From an uncultured Williamsia sp. (lineage in GTDB: Bacteria > Actinomycetota > Actinomycetes > Mycobacteriales > Mycobacteriaceae): a DNA stretch of 64,000 bases. This document shows positions 17,879 to 26,911 of this stretch, piece after piece. The position numbers and the translations under genes were made by a program. The notes under the pieces were generated by a model. That model worked only from the letters and a program-made list of their open reading frames with translations, ran no database searches and was not told where the DNA came from. Position 1 is the first letter of the stretch. The number at the start of each line of letters is the position of its first letter. The DNA lies in contig NZ_CANLWM010000001.1 of the NCBI RefSeq assembly GCF_947494875.1, forward strand, positions 434,001 to 498,000, given 5' to 3'.

Positions 17879-19045
17879 GTGCGGGTCCTGATGCCAGGTG
17901 TGCTGTTCGTCCTCGTGATGGCGCAACCCAATCTCGCGACCGGCATGATGCCGCTGTATCGGGCCCGGTGGGATCTCGCCCCGCTGCTCATCACGGTCGT
18001 CTTCGCGGTGTACCTCCTCGCGCTCGTACCCACCCTGACCGTCCTGGGACGTCCCGCGAACCGGTCCGGGTGGTGGTGGCGGATCGCCGCCGGCGCAACG
18101 GCCGGTGTCGCAGCCGACGTCGTCATGGCGCTGGCCGACTCGGCCGCGGTGGCCTGCGTCGCGCGCGTCGCGGCGGGTCTGTCGGTCGGACTGGTCACCG
18201 GCTCGGTCTCCGGGCTGATCCTCGAGCGCGTGGGCGACCGCGGCCGCACCACGATGGCCACCGCGACCGTCCTCGGATCCGCCGTCGGCACCATCGCCGC
18301 CGCCGTCGTCGCGCAGTACCTGCCCGCGCCGACCGTGACCGTCTACCTGGTGCACGGCGTACTGCTGGCCGTGGTCGCGATCGCCGTCGTCCTCGACCGT
18401 GCGGCGACAGCACCCTCCGTCGCAGTCGTCGGATCGACGCCGTCCTCGACCGCCCGACACCATCCGACGACTGGATACCTCAGCGGGATCGCGGCGTGGG
18501 TGTCCGCGGGGCTGGTGGTCGCGCTCCTGCCGAGTTACGGCGCGACGGTCCTGCACACGCGTGACCTCGCCGTGCTCGCTGCTCCGGTGACGGTCTATCT
18601 CGTCGCCGCGTGGCTGGCCCAGCGCCTCATCCCGGTCACCTCTCGTCTGGCCGAACCCCCTGTGGCACAGGCGTTCATCGTCGTCGGTGTGATCGTGGCC
18701 GGCCTGGTCCCCGTGGTCCCCGATGTCACGACACTGCTCGTCGCAGGCGTCGTGGCCGGCATCGGGCAGGGTCTCGCCTACCGGGCCGGGCTGCAGATCG
18801 TCAGCGCCGCCTCCGGTCCCGGGGACCACGCACGCGCCGCATCGCGCTACGCCGCCGTCGCGTATCTGTTCGCCGCCGTCGCGACGATCGGGTTCGGCGC
18901 CGTCGCGACAGCCTCGTCGATGTCGTCGGCGGTCGTCGTGGCCGCGGTCGTGCTCGGCGTCCTCCTGCTCGCCACCCTGGTCACCACCGCACGGCGAGTC
19001 GTCCCGGCACCGCCGCCGGGACCCCCGTCGGACGTCCTCGTCTGA
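17879..19045 (+). CDS. Major facilitator superfamily transporter
   Basis: 388 aa with twelve hydrophobic helices and a central loop (about 180-200), typical of MFS exporters. The loop ERVGDRGRTTMATA lies where family signature motifs occur. The GTG at 17879 is chosen because a strong ribosome binding site (GCAGGAGGG) ends six bases before it. Divergent from tetR, with candidate operators between. Substrate unknown; a drug or metabolite exporter is the usual reading. The gene ends 71 bases before the APC permease gene and may be part of the same transcript. Confidence 0.86.
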   Translation: MRVLMPGVLFVLVMAQPNLATGMMPLYRARWDLAPLLITVVFAVYLLALVPTLTVLGRPANRSGWWWRIAAGATAGVAADVVMALADSAAVACVARVAAGLSVGLVTGSVSGLILERVGDRGRTTMATATVLGSAVGTIAAAVVAQYLPAPTVTVYLVHGVLLAVVAIAVVLDRAATAPSVAVVGSTPSSTARHHPTTGYLSGIAAWVSAGLVVALLPSYGATVLHTRDLAVLAAPVTVYLVAAWLAQRLIPVTSRLAEPPVAQAFIVVGVIVAGLVPVVPDVTTLLVAGVVAGIGQGLAYRAGLQIVSAASGPGDHARAASRYAAVAYLFAAVATIGFGAVATASSMSSAVVVAAVVLGVLLLATLVTTARRVVPAPPPGPPSDVLV

Positions 19046-19116
19046 CACCTCTCCCAGCACCGTCGGGCCCGACGACGTTCCCGCGGAACCGTTCTCCATC
19101 GACTCCGAGGTCTGTC

Positions 19117-20517
19117 ATGTCCCACGTCGCCACCCGTTCACCGTCCCCCGGATCGCCCACGCTGCACCGTCGTCTCGGCCGACTCGACCTCGTCGCGATG
19201 GGCGTGGGTGCCATCGTCGGCGCCGGCATCTTCGTCACCACGGGCGTCGCCGCGGCCACCAAGGCCGGACCCGCGATCGTCCTGTCCTTCGTCCTCGCCG
19301 GGATCATCTGCGTCCTGGTCGCCCTCTGCTACAGCGAACTGGCCTCGATGACACCGCGGTCGGGCAGCGCCTACACGTACACGCGGGAGTCGATGGGGGA
19401 GGGCCCGGCGTTCCTGGTCGGCTGGAATCTGCTGTTGGAGTTGGTGGTCGCCGGATCGGCGGTGGCGATCGGCTGGTCCGGGCTGTTCACCGCCGCGCTG
19501 AAGAGCCTGTTCGGGGTGACGCTCCCGACCGCCATCACCGCCGGCCCGTCCGCCGGCGGCGTGATCAACGTCCCAGCCGTGGCGATCACCGCGGTGATCG
19601 TCGGCATCCTCGTCCTCGACGTGCGGATGACCGCGGCCGTGGTCAAGACGCTGGTCGTCGTGACGATCGGCGTCCTGGTGCTCGTCGTCGTCATCGGCGC
19701 GCCGCACATCTCGACCACGCACTGGACCCCGTTCGCGCCCTTCGGTGTCCACGGCATCGCCGCCGGCGCGGCGCTCGCGTTCTTCGCCTATCTCGGCTTC
19801 GACATCGTCGCCACCTCCGCCGAGGAGACCAAGCGACCCGGTCGTGACCTGCCCTGGGGCATCATCGGATCCGTCGTCGTCGCGACCGTCCTCTACGTGG
19901 CCGTCGCGGCCGTCCTCACCGGCGTCGCCCCCTATCGGTCGCTGAACAACGAGGCCCCGGTGGCCACCGCACTCGAGGCACTCGGCGCCGGATGGATCGG
20001 TGACGTCATCCTCGTCGCCTCCGTGATCGCACTCACCAAGGGTCTGCTGATGCTGTTCTACGGCCAGACGCGCCTCGTCTTCGCGCTGTGCCGGGACGGG
20101 ATGCTGCCGCGCGGACTGTCGGCGACGTCGTCGCGCGGCGCGCCTCGGCGCCTCGTGCTCGTGCTCGGTGTGGTCGGGGCGGTCATCGCCGGGCTCCTCC
20201 CGATCGACACCGTCGCCGAACTGGTCAACGTCGGAGCACTCTTCGCATTCGCCGCCGTGGCCCTCGGCGTCCTGATCCTGCGCTACCGGGCGCCAGACCG
20301 CCCTCGCAGCTTCCGCGTCCCGCTCATGCCACTCGTCCCGGTGTTGGCGATCGCCGGGTGCGTGTGGCTGCTCACCACCCTCGACGAGCTCACCTGGGTC
20401 CGCTTCGCGGTCTGGAGTGCCGCGGGACTGGCTGTCTACCTGATCTATTCGCGTCGACACGCCGTCACATCGCCGGTTCCTGCACCCGAGTCGCAGCTGA
20501 TCGGCGCGAGGGGTTGA
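19117..20517 (+). CDS. APC-family amino acid permease
   Basis: 466 aa with about twelve helices. The first helix GVGAIVGAGIFVTTGVAA (about 28-46) carries the G-x-G/I-G-x-GIF substrate-binding motif of APC transporters, and FFAYLGFDIVATSAEETKRPGRDLP (about 226-250) is typical of the cationic amino acid transporter (YfnA/CAT) branch. Imports an amino acid by H+ symport, substrate not determined. It heads a run of five genes: the next starts four bases after its stop. Confidence 0.9.
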   Translation: MSHVATRSPSPGSPTLHRRLGRLDLVAMGVGAIVGAGIFVTTGVAAATKAGPAIVLSFVLAGIICVLVALCYSELASMTPRSGSAYTYTRESMGEGPAFLVGWNLLLELVVAGSAVAIGWSGLFTAALKSLFGVTLPTAITAGPSAGGVINVPAVAITAVIVGILVLDVRMTAAVVKTLVVVTIGVLVLVVVIGAPHISTTHWTPFAPFGVHGIAAGAALAFFAYLGFDIVATSAEETKRPGRDLPWGIIGSVVVATVLYVAVAAVLTGVAPYRSLNNEAPVATALEALGAGWIGDVILVASVIALTKGLLMLFYGQTRLVFALCRDGMLPRGLSATSSRGAPRRLVLVLGVVGAVIAGLLPIDTVAELVNVGALFAFAAVALGVLILRYRAPDRPRSFRVPLMPLVPVLAIAGCVWLLTTLDELTWVRFAVWSAAGLAVYLIYSRRHAVTSPVPAPESQLIGARG

Positions 20518-20521
20518 TCCG

Positions 20522-21613
20522 ATGACGGACACCATGTACCCGACGGCTGTCGAGTTCGGATCGCTCGACGAGATCCGCCAGACCGCGATGGGCGTGCTCC
20601 CTGCCGACGTCGCCGACTTCCTCGAAGGGGGTGCGGGCGCCGAACGGACACTACTTGCCAACCGAGAGGCGTTCCGGCGCTGGACGATCGCCCCTGAACC
20701 GATGAGCGGGGTGTCCGGCCCGGACACGGCGACCACGCTGCTGGGGATCCCCCTGGCTGTCCCGCTGCTGTCGGCACCGTTCGGAGGTGACGCGATGTTC
20801 CACCCGGACGGACACCGCGCCGTCGCCCGCGCCGCCGCGGCGACCGGGGTGGTCGACATCGCCCCGGAGGCCGGCAGCTTCTCCTACGCCGACGTGCGGG
20901 CGAGCGCGCCCGCGTCCGCGCGGATCGCTCAGCTGCACCCGTTCGTCGGAGCCGCCGCCGTCGCCGATCGCATCGCCGACGCCGGGTACGACGCCCTGTG
21001 TGTGACGGTCGACTGCCCCATCGGCGGCTTCCGCACCCGCAACATGCGCAACCGGTTCTCGCCGGACCTGGCACCGTTCAGCGGCAACGTCCCCACGACC
21101 GTCGACGACGGCCCGCGCGTCGCCGATGTGATGGGCCAACTGATGTCCGGCGGCGGATCCGCCTGGGACTGGGACGATCTCGCGTCCGCCGCATGCGGCT
21201 TCCCGCTGCCCTGGATCGCCAAGGGCGTCCTGTCCCCGACGGCCGCGGGTCGCGCGCTCGATGCCGGCGCGGCCGGGGTCGTCGTCTCCAACCACGGTGG
21301 CCGTCAGGTCGACCCGGCGCCGGCCAGTCTCGCCGCCCTGCCCGGCGTCCGCGCCGCGGTCGGACCGGATGTGCCCGTCCTGGTCGACAGCGGCTTCCGC
21401 AGTGGCGCCGACGTATTCCTGGCGCTCGCTCTCGGAGCCGACGCGGTCATCCTCGGCCGGTCCGTCGTGTACGGACTCGCGGCGGGAGGCGAGGCCGGTG
21501 TGCGGAGGGTGTTCGAGCTCATGACCGAGGAGCTCCGCGTCCTGATGACACTCGCCGGCGCAGACACCGTCGCCGACATCACCAGCGACAGGCTCGTGGA
21601 GGTCACACCGTGA
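20522..21613 (+). CDS. FMN-dependent alpha-hydroxy-acid oxidase
   Basis: 363 aa TIM-barrel flavoenzyme of the L-lactate/glycolate oxidase family, which oxidises L-2-hydroxy acids to 2-oxo acids. The catalytic His and binding Arg are in SNHGGRQVD (about 258-266); the FMN phosphate loop is DSGFRSGADV and the C-terminal GRSVVYGLAAGGEAGV is present. Also related to MftD of the mycofactocin pathway, but none of the other mft genes is nearby. Its stop overlaps the RidA start (GTGA). Confidence 0.88.
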   Translation: MTDTMYPTAVEFGSLDEIRQTAMGVLPADVADFLEGGAGAERTLLANREAFRRWTIAPEPMSGVSGPDTATTLLGIPLAVPLLSAPFGGDAMFHPDGHRAVARAAAATGVVDIAPEAGSFSYADVRASAPASARIAQLHPFVGAAAVADRIADAGYDALCVTVDCPIGGFRTRNMRNRFSPDLAPFSGNVPTTVDDGPRVADVMGQLMSGGGSAWDWDDLASAACGFPLPWIAKGVLSPTAAGRALDAGAAGVVVSNHGGRQVDPAPASLAALPGVRAAVGPDVPVLVDSGFRSGADVFLALALGADAVILGRSVVYGLAAGGEAGVRRVFELMTEELRVLMTLAGADTVADITSDRLVEVTP

Positions 21614-21993
21614 CGACGACCGCACCATCGTTCCCCGCGGCCCGCGTCCACGCCGGCCTGATCTACACTTCCGGCCTGGCGTCGATCGACACCACCACAC
21701 TGCAGCCGCGCCACCCCGACTTCGACGACCAGTGCTCCGACGTCCTCGGCCAGCTGGATGCGGTTCTCGTGCAGAACGGTTCGGCCCGCAGCGATGTCCT
21801 GCGGTTGGAGTGTTTCCTCGGCGCGCGGGATCACTTCGCCGCATGGAACGCCGCCTTCACCCGATACTTCCTCGGCAGCGTCGCCGAGGGCGCGGGCACA
21901 CCCGCCCGCACCACCACCATCACGACGCTGCCCATCGACGGGCTGCTCATCGAGATCCAGGCGATCGCCTGCATTCCGAAGGAGACACCATGA
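21610..21993 (+). CDS. RidA/YjgF-family protein
   Basis: 127 aa from a GTG. The fold elements are recognisable: GLIYTSGLASID (about 14-25), the dimer segment, and PARTTTITTLPIDGLLIEIQAIA, where an Arg sits at the position that binds the carboxylate of 2-iminoacids. RidA proteins hydrolyse reactive enamines/imines made by PLP or flavin amino-acid enzymes. Its place between two hydroxy/amino-acid-type oxidoreductase genes suggests it clears an imine made in this pathway. Overlaps both neighbours (GTGA and ATGA). Confidence 0.87.
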   Translation: MTTTAPSFPAARVHAGLIYTSGLASIDTTTLQPRHPDFDDQCSDVLGQLDAVLVQNGSARSDVLRLECFLGARDHFAAWNAAFTRYFLGSVAEGAGTPARTTTITTLPIDGLLIEIQAIACIPKETP

Positions 21994-22997
21994 CCATCAC
22001 CGGTCCGATCACCCGACACACCGACTCCGCCGAACTCCCCGCCGTCTCGCTCCGCGACATGATCGACGGGCAGACCGCCGGTCACCTCGTCGTCGCCGCC
22101 GACGACTGGGGCTGGTGGACCGATCTCCTGGACGGTCACGCCGTCCGGACCACCACCTGCATGGAGGAGGTGGTCGCCGACGGACTGGTTCGCGCGGGCC
22201 TGCTGTCGCGCCGTACGCAGGAGTTGACGCTGACCGGAGCCGGGAGAGACGTGGCCGCCCACCGCGGGTTCGTCCGCGTCACCGTCCGGGGCTGGGAACC
22301 CACCTTCCGTCAGTTGTCCGCCGCGCGAGCGGACCACCACATCCCCGCGGCGACCGAGCCGGAGAACGTCGCCCGTGGATGCACGGACATCGCGCGTCGC
22401 AGGCCGGAGATCCTCGCCGCCGTCGGCGGTGCCATCGCCGGCGACACCCCCGGTCTCACGGTCGATCTCGGATGCGCCGACGCCGGCCGCATCGCGTTGC
22501 TGTCCGCACTGGCACCCGACGAGCGGTTCGTCGGCGTCGACATCGAGGACGGCGTGATCGCGGACGCCACCGCCGACATCGCCGCGCGTGGTCTGTCCGA
22601 GCGCATCTCCCTTCTCTCCGGATCGGTCCAGTCGACCGAGGGTCGCCCTGCCTGGCTCGACGATCTCGACTGCGACGCGGTGACCACGGCGATGTCGTTC
22701 TTCCTGCTGCACCAGCTCGCCAGCGACGGCGGTGGGATCGCGGCGGTGCTCAGCGGGTGGATGGAGTGGTTCCCCAACCTGCGACGTCTGGTCATCGGTA
22801 ACGGCATGGAGCTGATGGCACCGTCGTGGACCCAGCAGCCGTGGTTCTCCCCGACCTACGAGATCTACCATGCGGCCACCGGTGTGCGTCTGTGGCGCGA
22901 GCACGAGTACACAGACGCGTTCAGCGAGCTCGGTTGGACTGTGACGCAACGTCACTCCGACCACACCATGTTGGTCACGAGCATCCTCGAGCGATGA
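21990..22997 (+). CDS. SAM-dependent methyltransferase with N-terminal helical domain
   Basis: 335 aa. The first 100 residues form a helical region that could be a winged-helix dimerisation domain (LTLTGAGRDVAAHRGFVRVT). The Rossmann core has motif I VDLGCADAGRIALL (about 163-176) and motif II VGVDIEDGVIADAT. The architecture is that of small-molecule O- or N-methyltransferases. The target is unknown; the genes around it point to an amino- or hydroxy-acid-derived molecule. Both ends overlap neighbours by ATGA. Confidence 0.82.
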   Translation: MTITGPITRHTDSAELPAVSLRDMIDGQTAGHLVVAADDWGWWTDLLDGHAVRTTTCMEEVVADGLVRAGLLSRRTQELTLTGAGRDVAAHRGFVRVTVRGWEPTFRQLSAARADHHIPAATEPENVARGCTDIARRRPEILAAVGGAIAGDTPGLTVDLGCADAGRIALLSALAPDERFVGVDIEDGVIADATADIAARGLSERISLLSGSVQSTEGRPAWLDDLDCDAVTTAMSFFLLHQLASDGGGIAAVLSGWMEWFPNLRRLVIGNGMELMAPSWTQQPWFSPTYEIYHAATGVRLWREHEYTDAFSELGWTVTQRHSDHTMLVTSILER

Positions 22998-24343
22998 CCA
23001 CGGCGATCCCGGCGGGGTTCGCCGGCCGCCTCGACACCCGGACCTCCGAGCGCGAGGCCTTCCTCCGCGACGAGACCGGTCTCCCCGGTCGGACACCGCG
23101 CGGTGTCATCCGCGCGCGCAGCGCCGACGACGTCGTCGCGTGCGTGCGGTGGGCGGGTACCGCCGGGATCCCCGTCATCCCGGTCGGAGCACGGACCAGC
23201 CTCGAGGGGCACCTGCTGGCGCGGGGAGACGAGGTCATGCTGGACGTCTCGTCGATGGACGACATCGTGTCGATCGATCCAGCCGACTTCGTCGCCGTCG
23301 TCCAGCCCGGGGTGACGAGAAAGCAGCTCGCGGCGGCGCTCGTTCCCCACGGACTGCAGTTCCCCGTCGACCCCGGCGCCGACGCGACGCTCGGTGGGAT
23401 GGCTGCCACCAACGCGAGCGGGACGACCACCTTCCGCTATGGGGGGATGCGTCGGAACGTCCTCGCGCTCACCGCGGTCACGGCCGACGGGGAGATCCAC
23501 CGCTTCGGGCGGGCCGTCGCGAAGAGCAGCAGCGGGTACGACCTCAAGGACCTCCTCATCGGCTCGGCGGGAACGCTGGCGGCCATCACCGAGCTGACAC
23601 TGCGTCTGCACCCGGTCCCCGAGGCGCAGGGCTCGGCGCGTCTGTCGTTCCCGGACGTCGCCGCGGCGGTCGCCGCGGCCACGGACCTGATCGGATCGGC
23701 GGTACCGGTGTCCCGCCTCGAGTTCGTCGACTCCGCGTCGATCGCGGCGCTGAACCGGTTCTGCGGGGACGGACTTCCGCCGGGCCCGGCCCTGTTCATC
23801 GATGTCGAGGCGACCTCGGCGGCGGCCATGGCCGAGGTCCTCGACGACGTCGACGCGATCGCCCGCGTCCACGGCGTCGTGTCGGTCGGGCGGGCGCAGA
23901 CGGCGACCGAGCGAACAGCGCTGTGGGACAACCGCCATCGACTCTTCCCGGCGATCAAGGCGGCGCACCCGGGTCACCAGTTCCTCGTCACCGACACCGC
24001 GGTTCCCTACTCTGCGATCGCCGGCGCCGTCGATCATGCGCACCGCACTGCCGCAGAGCTGGGTCTGCGGGTGACCACAGCGGGACATGTCGGTGACGGC
24101 AACGTCCACGTCGTGGTGCCCTACTCAGGCGGCACGCTGCCGCGCGCTCTCGCCTTCTCCGACGCGATGGTCGAGTACGCGTTGTCGGTGGGAGGGACCG
24201 CGAGCGGCGAGCACGGCATCGGGTTGGCCAAGAAGAAGTACCTCGCCGCCGAACACGGCTCCGCCTGCGACGTGATGGCGGCGGTGAAACAGGCGCTCGA
24301 CCCGCGGAACCTGTTCAACCCCGGGAAGATCCTCGATCCGTGA
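22994..24343 (+). CDS. FAD-linked oxidase, D-lactate dehydrogenase/GlcD-like
   Basis: 449 aa. The PCMH-type FAD-binding domain (about 35-215) has PVGARTSLEGHLL and DPGADATLGGMAATNASGTTTFRYG, where the pyrophosphate binds. The C-terminal cap (about 220-449) ends in GDGNVHVVV, GEHGIGLAKKKYL and NPGKILDP, all characteristic of D-2-hydroxyacid dehydrogenases (Dld/GlcD). Oxidises a D-2-hydroxy acid to the 2-oxo acid, passing electrons to a quinone or other carrier. As the last gene of a run that also encodes an L-hydroxyacid oxidase, it could complete an L/D inversion or handle the second enantiomer. Confidence 0.9.
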   Translation: MTTAIPAGFAGRLDTRTSEREAFLRDETGLPGRTPRGVIRARSADDVVACVRWAGTAGIPVIPVGARTSLEGHLLARGDEVMLDVSSMDDIVSIDPADFVAVVQPGVTRKQLAAALVPHGLQFPVDPGADATLGGMAATNASGTTTFRYGGMRRNVLALTAVTADGEIHRFGRAVAKSSSGYDLKDLLIGSAGTLAAITELTLRLHPVPEAQGSARLSFPDVAAAVAAATDLIGSAVPVSRLEFVDSASIAALNRFCGDGLPPGPALFIDVEATSAAAMAEVLDDVDAIARVHGVVSVGRAQTATERTALWDNRHRLFPAIKAAHPGHQFLVTDTAVPYSAIAGAVDHAHRTAAELGLRVTTAGHVGDGNVHVVVPYSGGTLPRALAFSDAMVEYALSVGGTASGEHGIGLAKKKYLAAEHGSACDVMAAVKQALDPRNLFNPGKILDP

Positions 24344-24347
24344 CCCG

Positions 24348-24893
24348 TCAGATCGGCTGAGCCCGTCGCACCTGATCCGCTGCGCGGGCGGGGTCGAGGT
24401 CGACGTCGCAGGTGATCACGCCCGAGCCCACCCGCAGCGTCCCCGACGACAGCGGCTGCGCCCGCAGGCCGCCCCGTCCGATGAGCGCCTTCCGCGTACC
24501 GTCGCCGGCCATGGTGTCCATCCACGAGCACGGGTGTGCCGGACGGCCGCCCCGGAACCGGATCGGTCCGTCGCCGGTGTCGAGGGTGAACTCGACGCCG
24601 CGCAGCGGATCGAGCTCGAGCCCGCGCGTCATGACGTTGCGACGCGCGAGGTGGGGATCGGCGTCGGCGGCCGCGGCCTCCCACGCCTCGAGAGCGAGGA
24701 AGGTCACGGCCGCCTCGGTGTGTGCGCGGACCCCGAAGAAGCGGTCCCCGCGGATCCCCTTGTCGGCCACGATCTCGACGCTGTCGGGAAGCGACGTCTC
24801 GACGTCGCCGGCGGCACCGTCCTTCGGCCGCCCGAAGTAGGCGTGCCGCGGGGACACCAGCAGAGACACCACCTCGATCGCGTAGGTGCGCAT
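24348..24893 (-). CDS. MOSC-domain protein
   Basis: 181 aa. The sequence DKGIRGDRFFG (about 44-54) and the later LARRNVMTRGLELDPLRG match the MOSC domain found in molybdenum cofactor sulfurases and YiiM-like reductases, with a Cys (PCSW) at the place expected for sulfur transfer. Stand-alone MOSC proteins use or deliver sulfur to Mo cofactor or reduce N-hydroxylated compounds. No partner gene is adjacent. The gene is convergent with the FAD oxidase, five bases apart. Confidence 0.83.
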   Translation of the reverse strand: MRTYAIEVVSLLVSPRHAYFGRPKDGAAGDVETSLPDSVEIVADKGIRGDRFFGVRAHTEAAVTFLALEAWEAAAADADPHLARRNVMTRGLELDPLRGVEFTLDTGDGPIRFRGGRPAHPCSWMDTMAGDGTRKALIGRGGLRAQPLSSGTLRVGSGVITCDVDLDPARAADQVRRAQPI

Positions 24894-24915
24894 GCACCCA
24901 CGGTGGCACAGACGC

Positions 24916-25605
24916 TCATGCGCCGGCGATCACCGCTTCCCGCCGGGCGAAGGCGCGTCCCGCGGTGGCCCTGATGACCGACAGCATCAGTCGCAGGCCG
25001 ACGCCGCCGTCGGCGAGCGCGCGACTCAGCTCATCGGGCGTGGTGTGCGCGAGGAACCGCGGGAACTCGAACCCCAGCTTGCCGCTCGTGCGGGCGGTCT
25101 CCTCGACCGATGCCCACGCCTCGGGTGAGAGGTGCCCACGGATGACCGGGAACACGACGCGCTCCTCCTCACCGATGTGCTCGTCGAGCAGCGAGTGGAG
25201 ATCGCGTAGCAGCACCCCGAGGGCGGCGGCCGACGACGGGTCGGGGTCGGGAGTCCGGTACGACGCGACGAAGTGCGCGGTGAGGGCACGCAGTCGGTCG
25301 AGCAGCGGGTCGAGGCTGTCGTGGTCGTCGGTGAGCTCGGTCAGGTCCACCGCGTCACCGACGGCCTCGACGATGAGCGGCCACAGGACGTCGTCCTCGA
25401 CGGTGTGGTGATGGTGGATCGAATCGGCGAAGTCGCGCAGGTAGGCGCCGATCGCGCTCGCTCGACGTCGCGAGCAGCTCGCTCCCGCGCCGATGTCGGT
25501 GAGGATCGTCGCGAAGCGGTCGGAATCGGCGAGCATGCCGCGGTGGGCGACCTGCATGCCGAGCAGATCGAGTTCGGTGGCGGGGGCGGTCTGGCTGGTG
25601 GTCAT
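24916..25605 (-). CDS. Hemerythrin HHE-domain protein
   Basis: 229 aa. The iron-ligand pattern is clear: HRGMLADSDRF, HHHHTVEDDVLWPLI, HDSLD and HSLLDEHIGEEERVVFPVI, giving the His/Glu set of a di-iron four-helix bundle in residues about 20-170. Such proteins bind O2, NO or store iron; actinobacterial versions respond to oxidative or nitrosative stress. A strong ribosome binding site (CGGAGGAC) precedes the ATG. The C-terminal third is helical and without known function. Confidence 0.87.
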   Translation of the reverse strand: MTTSQTAPATELDLLGMQVAHRGMLADSDRFATILTDIGAGASCSRRRASAIGAYLRDFADSIHHHHTVEDDVLWPLIVEAVGDAVDLTELTDDHDSLDPLLDRLRALTAHFVASYRTPDPDPSSAAALGVLLRDLHSLLDEHIGEEERVVFPVIRGHLSPEAWASVEETARTSGKLGFEFPRFLAHTTPDELSRALADGGVGLRLMLSVIRATAGRAFARREAVIAGA

Positions 25606-25737
25606 CGTGTCCTCCGTGGTCGGTGTGCGATCACGATGTGACGACCCGCTTGGAGATCACTGGGAACCGGCTTGGCGAGCGTTCCGCGGAACGCGCCGAC
25701 GACCTGCCGGTGGAATCCCGGCGGCCCGGCGGCGTTG

Positions 25738-26169
25738 ATGAACGGCATGGACGAGAAACCGGAACTGAGCCCCACCGGGTGGGTTCGCGACCAGACCGAG
25801 CAGATCCTCGAGCAGGGGACCACCGAGGGTGTCGAGGTGATGGGTCGGCCTGTCGTGTTGTTCACGACGGTCGGCGCGAAATCGGGCCAGAAGCGCTACA
25901 CGCCGTTGATGCGCGTCGAGGAGAACGGCAAGTACGCCATGATCGCCTCCAAGGGCGGTGACCCGCAGCACCCGGCCTGGTACCACAACGTGAAGGCCAA
26001 CCCCGCGGTGACGGTGCAGGACGGCACCGAGGTCCGCGAGATGACCGCTCGCGAGGTGTCGGGCGACGAGCGCGAGCACTGGTGGGCGCTCGCGGTCGAC
26101 GCGTACCCGCCCTACGCGGAGTACCAGACCAAGACCGACCGTCAGATCCCGGTGTTCGTCCTGGAGTGA
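25738..26169 (+). CDS. Deazaflavin (F420)-dependent nitroreductase family protein
   Basis: 143 aa (140 if the ATG at 25747 is used). Small split-beta-barrel protein of the Ddn type: ELSPTGWVRDQTEQILEQG at the start, PVVLFTTVGAKSGQKRYTPLMRV for cofactor phosphate binding, and GGDPQHPAWYHNVKANPAVTVQ. Ddn relatives use reduced F420 to reduce quinones or nitro compounds at the membrane. F420 use is inferred from the family. Neighbours do not suggest a pathway. Confidence 0.87.
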   Translation: MNGMDEKPELSPTGWVRDQTEQILEQGTTEGVEVMGRPVVLFTTVGAKSGQKRYTPLMRVEENGKYAMIASKGGDPQHPAWYHNVKANPAVTVQDGTEVREMTAREVSGDEREHWWALAVDAYPPYAEYQTKTDRQIPVFVLE

Positions 26170-26197
26170 CGAAGTACGCCCTCCGGGTGCCTCGGCG

Positions 26198-26827
26198 TCA
26201 GTTCCGGTCGACGTCGATCGGGTGGGTGGCGAGGAGGGGGAGCGGCCACGGTTGGCGGCGGAGGACCGAGGCGAAGACATCGGTCTTGGCCGAGGCGAGA
26301 AGGTCGTCGGGGAGGGCGGACCCGACCACCCAGGAGTCGCGGCGGAGTTCGTCGTCGAGCTGACCGATTCCCCAGCCGGAATAGCCGGCGAAGATGCGCA
26401 GGCCGTCGAGCACCTCGGCCAGTTCCTCCGGATCGGCGTCGAGGTCGACGAGCACCACGCGTCCGTCGACGGGGCGCAGGCCGGCGACACCGGTCGCGTC
26501 GAGACCGCGGCGGACGACACCCAGGCACAGCGCCGCGTCCTGCTTCACCGGTCCACCGATGAACACCGCGCGCGGCGACGCCGACAGGTCGGTCCAGCGG
26601 GGGAGCAGGTTGTGCACCGCCGTCTGGCTCATGCGGTTGATGACGACGCCGAGACTGCCCGCGTCGTTGTGCTCGACGATGTAGATCACCGTGCGACGGA
26701 ATGTGGGCTCCGTCAGCGTCGTGTTCGCGACGAGGAGGCTGCCCGCGCGGATCCGGTTGGCCGACACCGTGTCGTCCGGGCCCCCGTACTCGGGTCCCTG
26801 GTGCTCGGGATCATGCGGCATCGGCAC
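26198..26827 (-). CDS. YqgE/AlgH family protein
   Basis: 209 aa from a GTG at 26827 (or an ATG at 26821). Highly similar in style to M. tuberculosis Rv0038: RAGSLLVANTTLTEPTFRRTVIYIVEHND, FIGGPVKQDAALCLGV and IFAGYSGWGIGQL. The family is conserved and cytosolic, with no settled biochemical role. It is divergent from the MFS gene at 26912, as Rv0038 is from Rv0037c. Confidence 0.9.
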   Translation of the reverse strand: MPMPHDPEHQGPEYGGPDDTVSANRIRAGSLLVANTTLTEPTFRRTVIYIVEHNDAGSLGVVINRMSQTAVHNLLPRWTDLSASPRAVFIGGPVKQDAALCLGVVRRGLDATGVAGLRPVDGRVVLVDLDADPEELAEVLDGLRIFAGYSGWGIGQLDDELRRDSWVVGSALPDDLLASAKTDVFASVLRRQPWPLPLLATHPIDVDRN

Positions 26828-26911
26828 CGGTTCATTGTGGCACGCCCCAACCGCCGAGCGTCGGCGATCTCACAGCTCACGGGTGCCGCAGCAGTCCGTA
26901 CCCTCGTGTGC

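Noticed and set aside
20522-21613. MftD-like gene as a sign of a mycofactocin cluster
   Set aside because: No mftA, mftB, mftC, mftE or mftF gene is near; the sequence fits general L-hydroxyacid oxidases equally well.
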